The notes under the pieces were generated by a model. The model saw nothing but the letters and a program-made list of their open reading frames with translations, had not been told where the DNA came from and did not search any database. Of a stretch of DNA of 6,441 nt, positions 5,898 through 6,441 are shown piece after piece. The DNA lies in NCBI GenBank assembly GCA_947469815.1, contig CANIRI010000142.1, positions 1 to 6,441 of the forward strand, read 5' to 3'. How positions within the stretch are numbered: the first letter of the stretch is position 1; every line of letters begins with the position of its first letter. The stretch is from Comamonadaceae bacterium (GTDB taxonomy: Bacteria > Pseudomonadota > Gammaproteobacteria > Burkholderiales > Burkholderiaceae_C). The position numbers were made by a program, and so were the translations under genes.

Positions 5898-6441
5898 TCA
5901 GGACGCAGCCACCGCGACCAAGTCTGCCGCATTCAACCAGCGCCACGCACCAGGCGCCAGATCGTGCGGCAAATCCAAATGACCGATGCGCGAGCGGTGC
6001 AGCGCTTCCACCCGGTTACCCGCAGCTGCCACCATGCGTTTGACCTGGTGGTATTTGCCTTCGGTCAAGGTCAAGCGCAGGTGGTGCGCGCCCACCGCCT
6101 CGCAGGCGGCAGCACGCACGGGCTTAGGGTCATCGTCGAGCACCACACCGGCCAACAGGCGCTCGGTCTGCATCGCATCCAGCGGGTGCTTGACCGTCAC
6201 TTCGTACACCTTGGGCACATGGTGGCGCGGTGAGCTCATGCGGTGTATGAACTGCCCGTCGTCAGTCAACAGCAACATGCCCGTGGTGTCCTGGTCCAAA
6301 CGCCCCACGGCCTGCACGCCTTGCACTGCGCTTTTTTGCGGACGCGTGCGCAAGGGCGCGGGCAGCAGCGAATAAATGCTGGGATAGGTCGAGGGCTTTT
6401 GCGAACACTCGGTACCCGCAGGTTTATGCAACACGATGTAG
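5898..6441 (-). CDS. rsuA: 16S rRNA pseudouridine synthase, RsuA family, 5'-truncated by window edge
   Basis: 180 residues of the catalytic portion are visible; the frame is open to the right edge, so the start and the N-terminal S4 RNA-binding domain (about 60 residues in E. coli RsuA, 231 in total) lie outside. A GTG at 6434 is an internal Val codon within YIVLHKPAG, not the start. The catalytic motif GRLDQDTTG is present with Asp near visible residue 49, followed by LLLTDDG. Also present are SPRHHVPKVYEV (about 70-81) and the C-terminal EGKYHQVKRM and LHRSRIG segments (about 127-153), which align well with remembered E. coli RsuA. RsuA converts U516 of 16S rRNA to pseudouridine in the cytoplasm. 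The paralogues RluB, RluE and RluF share the fold and act on 23S or tRNA; the SPRHH motif and overall similarity favour RsuA. Confidence 0.85.
   Translation of the reverse strand, partial: YIVLHKPAGTECSQKPSTYPSIYSLLPAPLRTRPQKSAVQGVQAVGRLDQDTTGMLLLTDDGQFIHRMSSPRHHVPKVYEVTVKHPLDAMQTERLLAGVVLDDDPKPVRAAACEAVGAHHLRLTLTEGKYHQVKRMVAAAGNRVEALHRSRIGHLDLPHDLAPGAWRWLNAADLVAVAAS

Noticed and set aside
5849..5932. N-terminal extension of the propeller protein by 28 residues
   Set aside because: It overlaps the end of rsuA and would move the signal peptide away from the N-terminus; ATG 5848 gives a normal signal sequence.
6432..6434. GTG as the start of the pseudouridine synthase
   Set aside because: The frame continues to the window edge with family-like residues (YIVLHKPAG), and the S4 domain expected in RsuA proteins lies further upstream, so the gene is simply cut by the window.
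1..6441. Mobile elements, CRISPR arrays, tRNA/rRNA genes, defence or phage modules
   Set aside because: I found no transposase, integrase, terminal inverted repeats, regularly spaced repeats or tRNA-like folds; every stretch apart from the glnA upstream gap and very short spacers is accounted for by the seven genes.

Overview
All seven genes in this window lie on the minus strand. Transcription therefore runs from the right edge (position 6441) to the left edge (position 1), and at no point does coding appear to switch strand. Composition is GC-rich (roughly 60% by eye) and coding is dense. The protein set, the close resemblance of the glutamine synthetase to those of Burkholderiales, and the pairing of a short CinA-like protein with an EI24-domain membrane protein suggest a betaproteobacterium, most likely Comamonadaceae (Rhodoferax/Polaromonas-like). 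That placement is inference from remembered family resemblance, not from a search.

In transcription order the layout is: (1) the 3' portion of an RsuA-type 16S rRNA pseudouridine synthase, 6441-5898, cut by the window edge; (2) an exported seven-repeat YVTN-type beta-propeller protein, 5848-4778; (3) an exported polysaccharide-deacetylase-family protein, 4772-3990, with an altered motif 1; (4) an integral-membrane fatty acid hydroxylase / sterol desaturase-family protein, 3960-2992; (5) an EI24-domain polytopic membrane protein, 2989-2120; (6) a stand-alone molybdopterin-binding (CinA N-terminal type) protein, 2117-1311; (7) glnA, glutamine synthetase type I, 1101-1, truncated by the left edge. 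Genes 2 to 6 are separated by 5, 29, 2 and 2 bases, so they are probably one transcription unit. Gene 1 is 49 bases upstream of gene 2 and could be part of it.

The only sizeable non-coding stretch is the 209-base gap upstream of glnA (1102-1310), and it is rich in regulatory signals. It holds a good sigma-54 (-24/-12) promoter, two NtrC-type dyads whose centres are 29 bp apart, and a sigma-70-like promoter overlapped by those dyads. This reproduces the glnAp1/glnAp2 arrangement known from enteric bacteria. glnA is therefore expected to be controlled by nitrogen status independently of the operon upstream.

Functionally, genes 2 to 5 all point to the cell envelope (two exported proteins, two membrane proteins), but nothing in the sequence fixes a shared pathway. 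I found no mobile element, CRISPR array, tRNA, rRNA or phage-like gene, and no clear undescribed system. The points most worth a second look are the glnA control region, the motif-1 substitution in the deacetylase, and the compact envelope gene cluster.
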